Assembly (NCBI RefSeq): GCF_030684035.1
Contig: NZ_JAUXPI010000011.1
Location: forward strand, 1 to 37,432
Direction: 5' to 3'
From: Phaeovulum sp.
GTDB lineage: Bacteria; Pseudomonadota; Alphaproteobacteria; Rhodobacterales; Rhodobacteraceae
DNA: 37,432 bases
Shown in pieces: positions 30,712 through 37,432 of this stretch; within the stretch, counting starts at the first letter, position 1; every line of letters starts with the position of its first letter. The position numbers were made by a program, and so were the translations under genes. The notes beneath the pieces were generated by a model that was given only the letters and a program-made list of their open reading frames with translations, was not told the origin of the DNA and ran no database searches.

Positions 30712-32159
30712 TGCACCACGCCCAGATCGCCCAGCGCGCCTTCAACACCCCGTTGATGGTCGAGCCTGCCAAGGCCCTCGCTTTCCTCTCGGGCCTCGGG
30801 CCACGTATCACCGGGCGCGAGATCACCTTTCTGGGGCTCGAGGTCGACGCGGCGGATCAGGCCGCGGCCGCCCTGCCCGCCCGCGCCTCGATTTTTGGCA
30901 ATAACCTCGCTCAGCTTCACCAGCAGGGCGGCACCCGGCCTTTCGCTCTAGTGGAGGGCATTGCCGTGATCGAAATCTCGGGCACACTTGTGCACCGGGG
31001 TGCATGGATCGGGCAGTCGTCGGGCCTCACGTCGTATGAGGGCATCGCCGCCCAATTGCAGGCCGCGCTCGCGGATCCCGGTGCGCGTGGCATCGCCTTG
31101 GACATCGACAGTTTCGGCGGCGAGGTCGCCGGGGCCTTCGATCTCGCGGATCGCATCCGGGCGGCGCGGGTGCAAAAGCCGGTGCACGCCTTCGTAGCAG
31201 AACATGCCCTCTCGGCTGGTTATGTCCTGGCATCTCAGGCCGACCGGATCATCCTGCCGCGCACAGGTGCTGTCGGCAGTATCGGCGTGGTGGCGCTGCA
31301 CACCGACATGAGCGGGGCCCTTGATCAAAAGGGGGTCGCGGTCACCCTGATCCATGCCGGGGCGCACAAGGTCGATGCCAATCCTTATCAGTCGCTGCCA
31401 GAGGCCGTGCGCACGCGTATGCAGGCCGAGCTCGAGGATCTGCGCCTGCTCTTTGCCCGAACTGTCGCCGACGGGCGCGGCGACCGCATCGATGTGGCGC
31501 GCGCGCTCGGCACCGAGGCGGCGGTGTTTCGGGGCGAGGCGGCGATCCACGCCGGTCTAGCCGACGAGGTCGCCGATCCCGTCACCGCGTTTCGCGCCTT
31601 CGCCGCCGCCCCGCGCGGCATTTCCACCCCAAAAGGAAAGGGTCCGATGATGACCACCAACACTCCCGAAACGCCCGCCGCTGCGCCGACTGCAGCCCAG
31701 CCCATCAGGGCAGCGGCCACCCCGCACAGCGCGCCGGGTGAGGCGCCAACTTCCGCGCTGCCCGCTTCGACCTCACCCGATTTGCCCGCCGCGACGGCGG
31801 CCGCGGTTTCCACGGCGGACACGTCTGCGGCGCCGTCACCCCCGCTCGCCGTGGCAACCCCGTCGCAATTGACCGGCAACGCCCCAGAAGCGCCCTCGTC
31901 CGACGCCATTCGCGCCGAGGCGGCCGAGGTGGCGCAGGTCTGTGCGCAGGCCGCCCGGCTTGGCGTGCAGATCGACGCCGCCGATGCCGTCACGCGCGGG
32001 TTGAAGCCCGAGGCCCTGCGTGCGCGCGTTCTGGCCGATCTCGCCGCCCGCAGCGATGCGGCGGGGATCATCGCCACCGCCCCTGCGGCGGCGGCACCCG
32101 CGAAAGACAGCCCGATCATCGCCGCCGCGAAGAAGTCGGCGGCCGACGCCAAGCGCTGA
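30708..32159 (+). CDS. S49 (SppA-like) prohead protease with scaffold C-terminus (lambda GpC type)
   Basis: A 483-residue maturation protease. Residues about 85-285 form the SppA/ClpP-like fold: GIALDIDSFGGEVAGAFDLA, catalytic Ser169 in EHALSAGYVLAS, TGAVGSIGVVALHTDMSGAL, and a candidate Lys in AGAHKVDANPYQ. From about residue 314 the protein becomes Ala/Pro/Thr-rich and then helical (EVAQVCAQAARLGVQIDAAD), typical of a scaffold domain. A nested start at 31647 could give the scaffold alone. It should cleave scaffold and assembly proteins during prohead maturation. Confidence 0.9.
   Translation: MMHHAQIAQRAFNTPLMVEPAKALAFLSGLGPRITGREITFLGLEVDAADQAAAALPARASIFGNNLAQLHQQGGTRPFALVEGIAVIEISGTLVHRGAWIGQSSGLTSYEGIAAQLQAALADPGARGIALDIDSFGGEVAGAFDLADRIRAARVQKPVHAFVAEHALSAGYVLASQADRIILPRTGAVGSIGVVALHTDMSGALDQKGVAVTLIHAGAHKVDANPYQSLPEAVRTRMQAELEDLRLLFARTVADGRGDRIDVARALGTEAAVFRGEAAIHAGLADEVADPVTAFRAFAAAPRGISTPKGKGPMMTTNTPETPAAAPTAAQPIRAAATPHSAPGEAPTSALPASTSPDLPAATAAAVSTADTSAAPSPPLAVATPSQLTGNAPEAPSSDAIRAEAAEVAQVCAQAARLGVQIDAADAVTRGLKPEALRARVLADLAARSDAAGIIATAPAAAAPAKDSPIIAAAKKSAADAKR
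31647..32159 (+). CDS. Nested scaffold protein (lambda Nu3-like internal start)
   Basis: In frame with the protease gene, ATG ATG at 31647-31652 is preceded by a purine-rich AAAAGGAAAGGG (31631-31642), a strong ribosome site in the middle of a coding region. It would give a 170-residue product, MMTTNTPETPAAAPTAAQPI onward, consisting of only the scaffold part. Lambda makes Nu3 from within gene C in the same way. Confidence 0.6.
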   Translation: MMTTNTPETPAAAPTAAQPIRAAATPHSAPGEAPTSALPASTSPDLPAATAAAVSTADTSAAPSPPLAVATPSQLTGNAPEAPSSDAIRAEAAEVAQVCAQAARLGVQIDAADAVTRGLKPEALRARVLADLAARSDAAGIIATAPAAAAPAKDSPIIAAAKKSAADAKR

Positions 32160-32198
32160 TCATCCTTCCCGTTTCCCCACCAACCCGGAGCCTGAACC

Positions 32199-32579
32199 AT
32201 GCCCGTTCTGACCCAACCGCCCGGCATGGGCGATGTCCTCAAATACGAGGTCAACCCGAACTACACCCGCGAGGTGATCACCCTCGCGCAAGGCATGCCC
32301 TACCCGGTCGGATCCGTGCTTGGGCAGATCACCGCGAGCGGCAAATACAAGCTCGCGACCAGCGGCGGCGCCGATGGGGCCGAGACCGCCATCGCCGTGC
32401 TGCTCTACGCCGTCGATGCCACCTTGGCGGATGCCATCGGCATCGTGCTGCGGCGCGGGCCCGCCATCGTTGCCAAGACCGCGCTGATCTTTGACGCCAC
32501 GGTCAGCGACGCTGCCAAAGTTGCCACGAAACACACGCAGCTGAACGCCGCGGGCATCGTGCCGCGCGACGGCGTCTGA
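32199..32579 (+). CDS. Head decoration protein (lambda gpD family)
   Basis: A 126-residue protein (YTREVITLAQGMPYPVGSVL, then GQITASGKYKLAT, AIAVLLYAVDAT) of the gpD type that binds the expanded capsid at three-fold sites and stabilises it. A GGAG lies nine bases upstream. It stands between the protease and major capsid genes, as in lambda C, D, E. Confidence 0.87.
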   Translation: MPVLTQPPGMGDVLKYEVNPNYTREVITLAQGMPYPVGSVLGQITASGKYKLATSGGADGAETAIAVLLYAVDATLADAIGIVLRRGPAIVAKTALIFDATVSDAAKVATKHTQLNAAGIVPRDGV

Positions 32580-32624
32580 CGCGCGGCGTCGGCATCCCTT
32601 CCCTCTTTCCCCCCGGAGCACCCC

Positions 32625-33647
32625 ATGTCCCTGATCCGCAATCCCTTTGACGCTGGCGGCTATTCGCTGGCCGAGATGACGCAGGCCATCAACATCCTGC
32701 CCAACCTCTACACCCGCCTCGGCCAGATCGGCCTCTTTCGCTTTGAAGGTGTCAGCCAGCGCAGCATCGTCATCGAGCAGCGCGAAGGCATCCTCAGCCT
32801 GCTGCCCTCGGTGCCGCTCGGTGCCCCCGCCACCGTCGGCACTCGCGAGGGCCGCTCGATGCGTTCCTTCGCCCTGCCGTGGATCCCGCATGATGATGTG
32901 ATCCTGCCCGGCGACATTCAGGGGCAACCCGCGCTTGGCGTCTCGGATGCCGCCGATCCGCTGGTCGAGGTGATGAACCGCAAGCTGATGCTGATGCGGC
33001 GCAAGCACGCCCAGACGCGGGAATACATGGAGATGAACGCTCTCCGCGGCATCGTCAAGGATGGCGCGGGCACCACGCTTTACAACTATTTCGACGAATT
33101 CGGCCTCGCGCAGATCTCGGTCGACTTCGCGCTGGGCACCGCAGGCACCAATGTGCAGGGCAAGGTGCGCGAAGTGTTGCGCGCCATCGAGGACAATCTT
33201 CTGGGCGAGACGATGATCCGCGCCCATGCCCTCGTCAGCGCCGAGTTCTTTGACAAGCTGATCTCGCACCCCAAGACCGAGGACGCCTACAAGTTCTTCT
33301 CGGCCACCGGCGGCCAGCCCCTGCGCGAAGATATGCGGCGAGCTTTCCCTTTCGCGGGCATCCTGTTCGAGGAATACACCGGCAGCGCCACCCTGTCGGG
33401 TGGCACCGCCGAGCGTTTCCTGCCCGCCAACGAGGGCGTGGCTTTCCCACTTGGCACCTTCGACACCTTCACCACCTATGGCGGCCCGGCCAACCTGCTT
33501 GAAGCCGCCAACACCATGGGCCTGCCGCTTTATGCGCGCCAGCACCTCGACGAAAAGGGCCGCTGGATTGACCTGATGACCGAAGCCTCGATCCTGCCCG
33601 TGAACAAGCGCCCCCGCCTTGCGATCCGGCTTTTGAGCTCGAACTGA
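32625..33647 (+). CDS. Major capsid protein (lambda gpE family)
   Basis: A 340-residue HK97-fold capsid protein of the gpE type: YSLAEMTQAINILPNLYTRL, IPHDDVILPGDIQGQPALGV, KHAQTREYMEMNALRGIVKD, LVSAEFFDKLISHPKTEDAY, and TASILP-type ending TEASILPVNKRPRLAIRLLS. CGGAG precedes the ATG at suitable distance. Complete and in canonical position. Confidence 0.93.
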   Translation: MSLIRNPFDAGGYSLAEMTQAINILPNLYTRLGQIGLFRFEGVSQRSIVIEQREGILSLLPSVPLGAPATVGTREGRSMRSFALPWIPHDDVILPGDIQGQPALGVSDAADPLVEVMNRKLMLMRRKHAQTREYMEMNALRGIVKDGAGTTLYNYFDEFGLAQISVDFALGTAGTNVQGKVREVLRAIEDNLLGETMIRAHALVSAEFFDKLISHPKTEDAYKFFSATGGQPLREDMRRAFPFAGILFEEYTGSATLSGGTAERFLPANEGVAFPLGTFDTFTTYGGPANLLEAANTMGLPLYARQHLDEKGRWIDLMTEASILPVNKRPRLAIRLLSSN

Positions 33648-33658
33648 GGGGGGAAAGC

Positions 33659-33973
33659 GTGACTGCGTTTTTCACCGCCATGGAGCGGGTCTTTGCCGAT
33701 CGCAACATGGCGGTGGAAGCGGTCTGGCTCGCAGGCGGCGCCGGGCCAGGCCAGCCCGTCCGCCTGATCCGCAAGGCACCGGACGCGATCACCCCCTTTG
33801 GTGCCGCGCGTATCCTGTCGGACACCACCACCGTCGACGCCCGCGTGGCCGAGATGCCCTCGCCTGCCCCGGGCGACCGGATCTTGATCGGCGCCGAAGG
33901 CTTTACCATTCAGGGTGAGCCGATCCGCGACCGCGAGCGGCTGGTCTGGACGCTGGATTTGCAGCCGGAATGA
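33659..33973 (+). CDS. Head-tail connector protein
   Basis: A 104-residue protein of mainly beta character (MTAFFTAMERVFADRNMAVE ... RDRERLVWTLDLQPE), in the place of lambda FII, which joins head and tail. GTG 33659 follows a GAGGGGGGAAAGC leader. The stop overlaps the next gene as ATGA. The call is mostly positional, with moderate resemblance to phage head-tail joining proteins. Confidence 0.65.
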   Translation: MTAFFTAMERVFADRNMAVEAVWLAGGAGPGQPVRLIRKAPDAITPFGAARILSDTTTVDARVAEMPSPAPGDRILIGAEGFTIQGEPIRDRERLVWTLDLQPE

Positions 33974-34596
33974 AGCTGACCATCGAAATCGATCCGGACA
34001 TTGCCGCGATGATGGCCGCCGAGGTCGCGGCCGGGGAAAAGGCCGTTACCGCCGCGATGCGCGAGGTCGGGGCCGGCCTGAAATCCGCCTGGCGCAGCCA
34101 GATCACCGGCGCGGGGCTGGGCACACGCCTCGCCAACTCGATCCGCCTCGCCAGCTTCCCGAAGTCAGGCGACAGCCTGAACGCCGCGGCGCTGGTTTGG
34201 TCGAACGCCCCAGTGATCGTCGGCGCACATGACACCGGGCCGTTGATCCGGTCAAAGGACGGATTTTGGCTGGCGATCCCCACGCCAGCGGCAGGCAAAT
34301 CCACCCGCAGCGGCCGGATCACCCCTGGCGAATGGGAGCGCCGCACTGGCTTGCGCCTGCGTTTCATCTATCGCCGCAGGGGCCCGAGCCTGCTGGTGGC
34401 CGAGGGGCGGTTGAACACCAAGGGGCGCGCCGTGGCTTCACGCTCCAAGACCGGACGTGGGGCGACGACGGTGCCGATCTTCCTGCTTGTGCCGCAGGTC
34501 AAGCTGCCGAAGCGGCTGGATCTGGCGCGGGATGCAGAACGCGCGGTGGACGCGGTGCCGGGGCTGATCGTGGCGGCGTGGATCGAGGCCGAGTGA
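33970..34596 (+). CDS. DUF6441-type phage minor tail / connector protein
   Basis: A 208-residue basic protein: AAMREVGAGLKSAWRSQITG, RLANSIRLASFPKSGDSLNA, VIVGAHDTGPLIRSKDGFWL and TPGEWERRTGLRLRFIYRRR. These match the DUF6441 family as I recall it, found in Rhodobacterales prophages; the position is that of lambda Z. The exact role is not established. It overlaps the connector gene as ATGA and is followed by a reverse-strand toxin-antitoxin pair. Confidence 0.65.
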   Translation: MKLTIEIDPDIAAMMAAEVAAGEKAVTAAMREVGAGLKSAWRSQITGAGLGTRLANSIRLASFPKSGDSLNAAALVWSNAPVIVGAHDTGPLIRSKDGFWLAIPTPAAGKSTRSGRITPGEWERRTGLRLRFIYRRRGPSLLVAEGRLNTKGRAVASRSKTGRGATTVPIFLLVPQVKLPKRLDLARDAERAVDAVPGLIVAAWIEAE

Positions 34597-34599
34597 ACC

Positions 34600-34980
34600 T
34601 CAGAGACGCGCGCCCGCCCGCTGGGCATCCCGTCCACGACGGCGACGGCCTGGTTCTTCGGTCTCGCCCAAACCCTCCAGCGCTACGGGGGCCTTGCCGG
34701 GAAACTCGACCATCAACTTCAGAGAGCCGCCCATCGCGCGAACGTAGCTCGTCAGCGTCGACAGTAGCAGGTCGCTTTGGCGCTCGTACTTTGCGACGGT
34801 CGCCTGTTGGATGCCAAGGGTTTCGGCAAGCTGGACCTGCGTCAACGCCTTGGCTTTGCGCAGTTCCTGCAGCGTCAGGTACTCGGTGTGCAGGCGTGCG
34901 GCCTCGGCTTCGATCCCGGCACGACGGGCGGGATCGAGGGTCGCCAGCTTGTCTTGAAGGGTCCGTGCCATGGTCGTCAT
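34600..34980 (-). CDS. HTH antitoxin (XRE type) of a type II toxin-antitoxin pair
   Basis: A 126-residue antitoxin-like protein. The XRE helix-turn-helix TQVQLAETLGIQQATVAKYE lies at about residues 47-66, followed by RQSDLLLSTLTSYVRAMGGS and LKLMVEFPG, the usual HigA-like arrangement. It should neutralise the toxin and repress the operon. The toxin gene precedes it and its stop overlaps the antitoxin start by four bases (ATGA), the HigBA order. The Arg-rich tail (GRRRRGRDAQRAGARL) is odd and may be an extension into old phage sequence. Confidence 0.83.
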   Translation of the reverse strand: MTTMARTLQDKLATLDPARRAGIEAEAARLHTEYLTLQELRKAKALTQVQLAETLGIQQATVAKYERQSDLLLSTLTSYVRAMGGSLKLMVEFPGKAPVALEGLGETEEPGRRRRGRDAQRAGARL

Positions 34981-35330
34981 CCTTTCCGTTGTGCCAGATG
35001 GCGGTCGAACCGGTCGTCGGCCCGGGCGATCAGCTGCCTATAGAAGCGCTTCTCGCTGCCACCTGATTTATCCCCGCTGACAAGCAGGATCGCCTGTCGG
35101 TCGGGATCAAATGCAAAGGCGATGCGCCAGACGCCACCTGCGGCGGTGCAGCGCAGTTCCTTCATGTTCGCGTGCTTCGACCCGGTCAGGGTGTCGGCAT
35201 GCGGTCGTCCAAGCGATGGCCCCTCACGTTCGAGCAGCAGCACCCGCGCGAGGATCGCGTCCTGTACTTCCGCCTCAAGCGCGTCGAACTCCGGCTCGAA
35301 CTCGTCGGCAAAGGAAACGGTCCAGGGCAT
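34977..35330 (-). CDS. RelE/HigB-like toxin
   Basis: A 117-residue protein of the RelE/ParE superfamily, HigB/Gp49-like: MPWTVSFADEFEPEFDALEA, then KHANMKELRCTAAGGVWRIA, FAFDPDRQAILLVSGDKSGG and KRFYRQLIARADDRF. Such toxins cut mRNA at the ribosome. It is first in a two-gene operon read against the surrounding morphogenesis genes. A promoter with a palindrome over its -10 lies 20-50 bases upstream. Confidence 0.85.
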   Translation of the reverse strand: MPWTVSFADEFEPEFDALEAEVQDAILARVLLLEREGPSLGRPHADTLTGSKHANMKELRCTAAGGVWRIAFAFDPDRQAILLVSGDKSGGSEKRFYRQLIARADDRFDRHLAQRKG

Positions 35331-35348
35331 TCGGTCCTCATGTCTTGG

Positions 35349-35381
35349 AAGCTATATAGCTTGCAGGCACTAATTTTGCAA
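35349..35381 (-). promoter_or_regulatory. Toxin-antitoxin promoter with operator palindrome
   Basis: On the minus strand TTGCAA (35381-35376) and TATATA (35358-35353) are 17 bases apart. The -10 sits in the centre of a perfect 14-bp palindrome AAGCTATATAGCTT (35349-35362), the likely binding site of the HTH antitoxin for autorepression. Confidence 0.65.
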
Positions 35382-35399
35382 GATCGACCCGGAATCTCC

Positions 35400-35819
35400 A
35401 TGCCCACCCCCCGCGAAAACATCCTCACCGCGCTGCATGGAGCGCTGCAAACCTTCCCCGCCACCACTCTGCGCGGTGACGTGCTGCCCGAGCGTGTGCC
35501 AACCACTGGCCTCCTGATCCTGCGCGACGGCGAGCCGGGGGAGCCTGAGGTGACGCTGTCGCCGCTGCGCTATCATTACCAGCACCGGGCCGAGATCGAG
35601 GCGGTTGTGCAGTGCGCGGCCCGTGATGCCGCCTTCGACACGCTCTGCGCCAGCATTGGCGCGGCGATTGCTGCCGACCGCACTTTGGGCGGACTTTGCG
35701 ACTGGGTCGAGGCGGAAGCGCCGCGCGCGGTCGATCTGGCGGTCGAGGGCGCGGCCAGTCTGAAGGCCGCCACGGTTACCGTCGTGCTGCACTACACCAC
35801 CGCCGACCCGCTCGGCTGA
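35400..35819 (+). CDS. Tail terminator / tail completion-like protein (lambda gpU position)
   Basis: A 139-residue protein (MPTPRENILTALHGALQTFP, GDVLPERVPTTGLLILRDGE, then AFDTLCASIGAAIAADRTLG and AATVTVVLHYTTADPLG) of a kind usual in this position of Rhodobacterales prophages. The fold pattern fits tail terminators that cap the tail tube. ATG 35400 was chosen, with GGAA just upstream; the open frame further upstream is the toxin promoter and antisense of the toxin gene. Confidence 0.65.
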   Translation: MPTPRENILTALHGALQTFPATTLRGDVLPERVPTTGLLILRDGEPGEPEVTLSPLRYHYQHRAEIEAVVQCAARDAAFDTLCASIGAAIAADRTLGGLCDWVEAEAPRAVDLAVEGAASLKAATVTVVLHYTTADPLG

Positions 35820-35856
35820 TCCCGGCAAACATTCCCCCAACGAAAGGATGAACACG

Positions 35857-36795
35857 ATGGCACGAGCGCAAGGCGCGCGGGCGCAGATGGCGCTGGCGTT
35901 CGAGACGAGTTACGGCACGCCGCCAGTTGGCGGCTATACGCGGATGCCCTTCGCCAGCACCACGCTTGGCGCCGAGCAACCGCTCATGGGCAATGAGCTC
36001 TTGGGCTTTGGCCGCGATCCGCTGGCGCCGATCAAGGACGCGGTGACGGTCGACGGCGATGTGGTGGTGCCGATCGACGCGGAAGGCTTTGGCATCTGGC
36101 TGAAGGCTGCGTTCGGGGCGCCGACCACCACCGGGGTCGGACCCTACACGCATGAGTTTCGCTCGGGCGGCTGGAGCTTGCCGTCGATGTCGATCGAGAC
36201 GGCGATGCCCGAGGTGCCGCGCTATGCGATGTATTCGGGTTGCATGCTGGATCAGCTCTCGTGGCAGGTGCAACGCTCGGGGCTTTTGACCGCTACGGCA
36301 AAGCTGGTGGCGCAGGGCGAAACGGTGGGTGCGGCCGCGAGCGCGGGCACGCCAACTGATCTCGGACTGAAGCGGTTCGGGCATTTCAACGGCGCGGTCA
36401 GCCGCAATGGCGCGGCGCTGGGCAACCTCGTCTCGGCCGAGATCACCTATGCCAACAATCTCGACCGGATCGAGACGATCCGCGCCGATGGCAAGATCGA
36501 GGGCACCGACCCCTCGATTGCCGCCCTCACCGGGCGCATCGAGGTGCGCTTTGCCGACCAGACGCTGGTGAACCAGGCACTGAACGGCGATCCCTGCGAG
36601 ATTTCCTTTTCCTATGCGCTGCCTTCGGGCGAAAGCCTCACACTCACCGCGCACGCCGTCTATCTGCCGCGCCCGCGGCTCGAGATCGCCGGGCCACAGG
36701 GCGTGCAGGCGCGGTTTGAGTGGCAAGCGGCACGCGACGCCACGCTCGGGCGTATGTGCACCGTTACCCTTGTCAATTCTGTGGAGGCCTACTGA
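35857..36795 (+). CDS. Phage tail tube protein
   Basis: A 312-residue protein of the tail tube type: MARAQGARAQMALAFETSYG then YTRMPFASTTLGAEQPLMGN, DVVVPIDAEGFGIWLKAAFG, and an Ig-like C-terminal part (ITYANNLDRIETIRADGKIE, VRFADQTLVNQALNGDPCEI). ATG 35857 follows AAAGGA by eight bases; ATG 35848 directly abuts that site and is less likely. The tail is therefore long, a siphovirus or myovirus; no sheath gene is seen, which favours a siphovirus. Confidence 0.82.
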   Translation: MARAQGARAQMALAFETSYGTPPVGGYTRMPFASTTLGAEQPLMGNELLGFGRDPLAPIKDAVTVDGDVVVPIDAEGFGIWLKAAFGAPTTTGVGPYTHEFRSGGWSLPSMSIETAMPEVPRYAMYSGCMLDQLSWQVQRSGLLTATAKLVAQGETVGAAASAGTPTDLGLKRFGHFNGAVSRNGAALGNLVSAEITYANNLDRIETIRADGKIEGTDPSIAALTGRIEVRFADQTLVNQALNGDPCEISFSYALPSGESLTLTAHAVYLPRPRLEIAGPQGVQARFEWQAARDATLGRMCTVTLVNSVEAY

Positions 36796-37232
36796 TGCTG
36801 CGACTGAACCTATCCCGCGAACCGGAATGGCTCGAGCTTGCGCCCGGACTGCGACTCAAACTGGCACCAATGAGCACCGCGCTGATGATGGCGGCGCGCG
36901 CCGATCCAGCCGTGCAGGCCCTTCCTGAGGATGCCAGCAACGATGCGCGCGGCATGGTCTTTGCCCGAGCCCTCGCGCGCCGCGCACTGCTCGACTGGGA
37001 GGGGGTGGGTGACACCGAGGGCGAGCCACTGCCCGTCACCCCCGAAGGGATCGACGCCCTCTTGGACATCTTCCCGATCTTCGACGCGTTCCAGACCGAA
37101 TTCGTCGGCAAGGGTCTGATGCTGGACGCTGAGGGAAACGCCTCATCGCCCTCGCCGACTGGCAGTTCGGCGGGGGCGATCGCTACTGCGCCGCCTGTGA
37201 CGGCATCTGCCCCGACTGCCCCGCGCGGCTGA
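36795..37232 (+). CDS. Tail assembly chaperone, zero-frame product (lambda gpG-like)
   Basis: A 145-residue protein, MLRLNLSREPEWLELAPGLR onward, with IDALLDIFPIFDAFQTEFVG before residue 110. Its ATG overlaps the tail tube stop (TGATG). After the slippery heptamer at 37133 the zero frame becomes a low-complexity Ser/Pro/Ala tail, as if that part is under little constraint. The position between tail tube and (expected) tape measure is that of lambda G. The chaperone would coat the tape measure during tail assembly. Confidence 0.78.
   Translation: MLRLNLSREPEWLELAPGLRLKLAPMSTALMMAARADPAVQALPEDASNDARGMVFARALARRALLDWEGVGDTEGEPLPVTPEGIDALLDIFPIFDAFQTEFVGKGLMLDAEGNASSPSPTGSSAGAIATAPPVTASAPTAPRG
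37133..37180 (+). promoter_or_regulatory. Programmed -1 frameshift signal
   Basis: GGGAAAC at 37133-37139 is read in the zero frame as (GA)G GGA AAC, exactly the X XXY YYZ slip pattern. Five bases later a 14-bp stem starts: 37145-37158 pairs with 37167-37180, with an 8-base loop and a single G-U pair. A TGA in the -1 frame lies directly before the heptamer at 37130. Confidence 0.82.
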
Positions 37233-37432
37233 ACCGGCCGCAGAGTATTGAGGGCGAACAGGTCTGGGACCTCGTCGGTCGCATCGGCGGACAGTTGCGT
37301 ATCGCGGGCGCGGCGGTGATCGGCTGGGACATGGGCGCGGTCCTGGCCATGGCGGCCGCGCTGGGCGTGAACCCCCGCGCCGTGGCCGAGTTCCTGCCCG
37401 GCATCGAGGCGGTGATGGTGCGCAAGGTGAAC
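37139..37432 (+). CDS. Tail assembly chaperone, -1 frame extension (lambda GT-like), runs off the window
   Basis: After a -1 slip the ribosome would read RLIALADWQFGGGDRYCAAC, then DGICPDC with a possible CxxC...CxxC zinc ribbon, EQVWDLVGRIGGQLRIAGAA, and AMAAALGVNPRAVAEFLPGI, open to the window end (98 codons). No ATG, GTG or TTG usable as an early start occurs in this frame near its beginning, so it depends on the frameshift. It resembles the DUF1799-like second half of tail chaperones. Confidence 0.75.

Noticed and set aside
1-37432. CRISPR array
   Set aside because: No series of regularly spaced identical repeats with unique spacers; the iterons and TTTTCGAC repeats are too few and irregular.

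Overview
The window looks like a chromosomal segment of a high-GC alphaproteobacterium, most likely of the order Rhodobacterales (Rhodobacter/Paracoccus-like). This rests on GC-rich third codon positions, the style of the lepA, meaB, hrpB and DUF3108 genes, and a prophage whose genes resemble those common in that order. No database search was possible; every family call is recognition from sequence motifs.

Layout. (1) 1-1172: an IS5-family insertion sequence. (2) 1229-10283: host genes: lepA (EF-4), meaB (GTPase chaperone of methylmalonyl-CoA mutase), a secreted DUF3108-type protein, an ATP-grasp-like protein of unknown role, hrpB helicase, a membrane-anchored E2-like acyltransferase, and tRNA-Cys(GCA). 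(3) 10284-37432 (right end not reached): a lambda-like prophage apparently integrated at tRNA-Cys. A leftward int operon (five overlapping or tightly packed genes) and a rightward replication operon diverge from a repressor/Cro-like switch with at least four operators of the form CTACGCA-N3-TGCGTAG. The rightward operon is Cro-like, winged-helix replication protein with internal iterons, cytosine methyltransferase with a double-coding 3' half, then a conserved phage gene. (4) 16.8-22.8 kb: a non-phage island inside the prophage, with an IS30 remnant, an ice-binding-like (DUF3494) domain fused to an autotransporter barrel, a small secreted protein, gene debris, and a PAS-PAS-PAS histidine kinase broken by one in-frame stop codon. 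(5) 22.87-25.75 kb: a ParB/DNA-methyltransferase fusion split by an IS110-family (IS1111-type) element. (6) 26.4-37.4 kb: packaging and morphogenesis genes in lambda order (TerS, TerL/GpA, gpW, portal, S49 protease with nested scaffold, gpD, gpE, connectors, tail terminator, tail tube, tail assembly chaperone), interrupted by a reverse-strand toxin-antitoxin pair.

The most interesting signals are: (a) a structure in the long non-coding end of the IS1111-type element with the layout of a bridge-RNA target-binding loop, whose two guide segments match the site where the element actually sits; (b) a textbook -1 programmed frameshift site (GGGAAAC, 5-nt spacer, 14-bp stem) in the tail chaperone gene, the arrangement of lambda G/GT; (c) a methyltransferase 3' half in which two reading frames both carry recognisable methyltransferase-family motifs; (d) iterons in the replication gene conserved at DNA level across reading frames; (e) a multi-operator lysogeny switch; (f) an ice-binding-like domain displayed by an autotransporter.
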